From positions 1 to 64,000 of the forward strand of contig DJIW01000128.1 in NCBI GenBank assembly GCA_002433805.1: DNA of 64,000 bases. The letters are read 5' to 3'. Made by a program: the position numbers and the translations under genes. Below the pieces are notes generated by a model. It searched no databases, had not been told where the DNA came from, and saw nothing but the letters and a program-made list of their open reading frames with translations. Origin of the DNA: Competibacteraceae bacterium UBA6584 (lineage in GTDB: Bacteria; Pseudomonadota; Gammaproteobacteria; Competibacterales; Competibacteraceae). Positions 63,907-64,000 of this stretch are shown here, piece by piece; the stretch's first letter is position 1; every line of letters begins with the position of its first letter.

Positions 63907-64000
63907 TTAGCGGGCGACGAACCACGTCAGGAGGATCAGCAAGCCGACAATCATCGCGAACGCATAAGTGTACAAATAACCCGTTTGCAGGTGTCGCGCC
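63907..64000 (-). CDS. nuoL: NADH-quinone oxidoreductase subunit L, C-terminal end
   Basis: The window edge holds the last 30 residues, reading ARHLQTGYLYTYAFAMIVGL and then LILLTWFVAR and a stop. The LQTGYLYxYAFxMxxGL ending is characteristic of NuoL, and the position before nuoM confirms it. The rest of the subunit is beyond the window. Confidence 0.9.
   Translation of the reverse strand, partial: ARHLQTGYLYTYAFAMIVGLLILLTWFVAR

Overview
The window is GC-rich bacterial chromosome, almost fully coding, from a Gram-negative gammaproteobacterium. Supporting genes include hldE and msbA for lipopolysaccharide, a nuo complex I locus, rlmJ, ttcA, pilU, soluble transhydrogenase sthA and a thiol peroxidase. 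Prk, PPi-dependent phosphofructokinase and a polyol ABC locus together would suit a metabolically versatile environmental or wastewater lineage, for example a Competibacter relative. That placement is a guess; no rRNA or marker set is present to confirm it.

Layout, 1-14 kb: a cut glycosyltransferase, dgkA, tpx and gcvH on the minus strand; a small repeat protein interrupted by a stop codon; a MaoC-like dehydratase, a GNAT enzyme and a decayed Uma2 nuclease remnant. Then comes a compact cluster (4501-8789): Zn-less MDR dehydrogenase, a PTPS/QueD-like protein with altered metal ligands, a GT4 glycosyltransferase, a SAM methyltransferase and a convergent RibD-type reductase. It looks like a pathway to a glycosylated, methylated pterin-like or lumazine-like metabolite and is the best candidate here for an undescribed biosynthetic system. 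SthA, PilU and an aminotransferase follow a 646-bp AT-rich gap.

14-27 kb: an AraC regulator diverges from a complete polyol uptake and catabolism locus: binding protein, two permeases, ATPase, ribitol-type dehydrogenase, HAD phosphatase, mannitol dehydrogenase and xylulokinase. Transketolase and PPi-phosphofructokinase continue the same strand and would carry pentulose phosphate into central metabolism. No fructokinase is present.

27-41 kb: an aldo/keto reductase, an FAD oxidoreductase and hldE are translationally coupled, with msbA divergent. A ribosome-modulation-factor-like small protein, a Sel1 protein, an unusual MltD with an insertion inside its catalytic domain, a sulfurtransferase and RlmJ follow. 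Next are the AmmeMemoRadiSam triad (radical SAM enzyme, Memo-like B, AMMECR1-like A) and a coupled pair of arsenosugar-type glycosyltransferases. A tRNA-Ala(CGC) with its terminator ends the block.

41.4-54.1 kb: directly after the tRNA lies a seven-gene, tightly packed defence operon: hsdM, hsdS, a DUF1016/YhcG nuclease, hsdR, a YgjP-like metallopeptidase, mcrB and mcrC. It begins with a ten-codon leader ORF overlapping hsdM. It combines a type I restriction-modification system with a modification-dependent McrBC system in one transcription unit. No integrase was seen.

54.2-64 kb: core genes resume with ttcA, a YdcH-like protein, a 956-residue DUF349 protein, an EamA transporter, phosphoribulokinase, a DUF2818 protein and the distal complex I genes nuoN, nuoM and the 3' end of nuoL.
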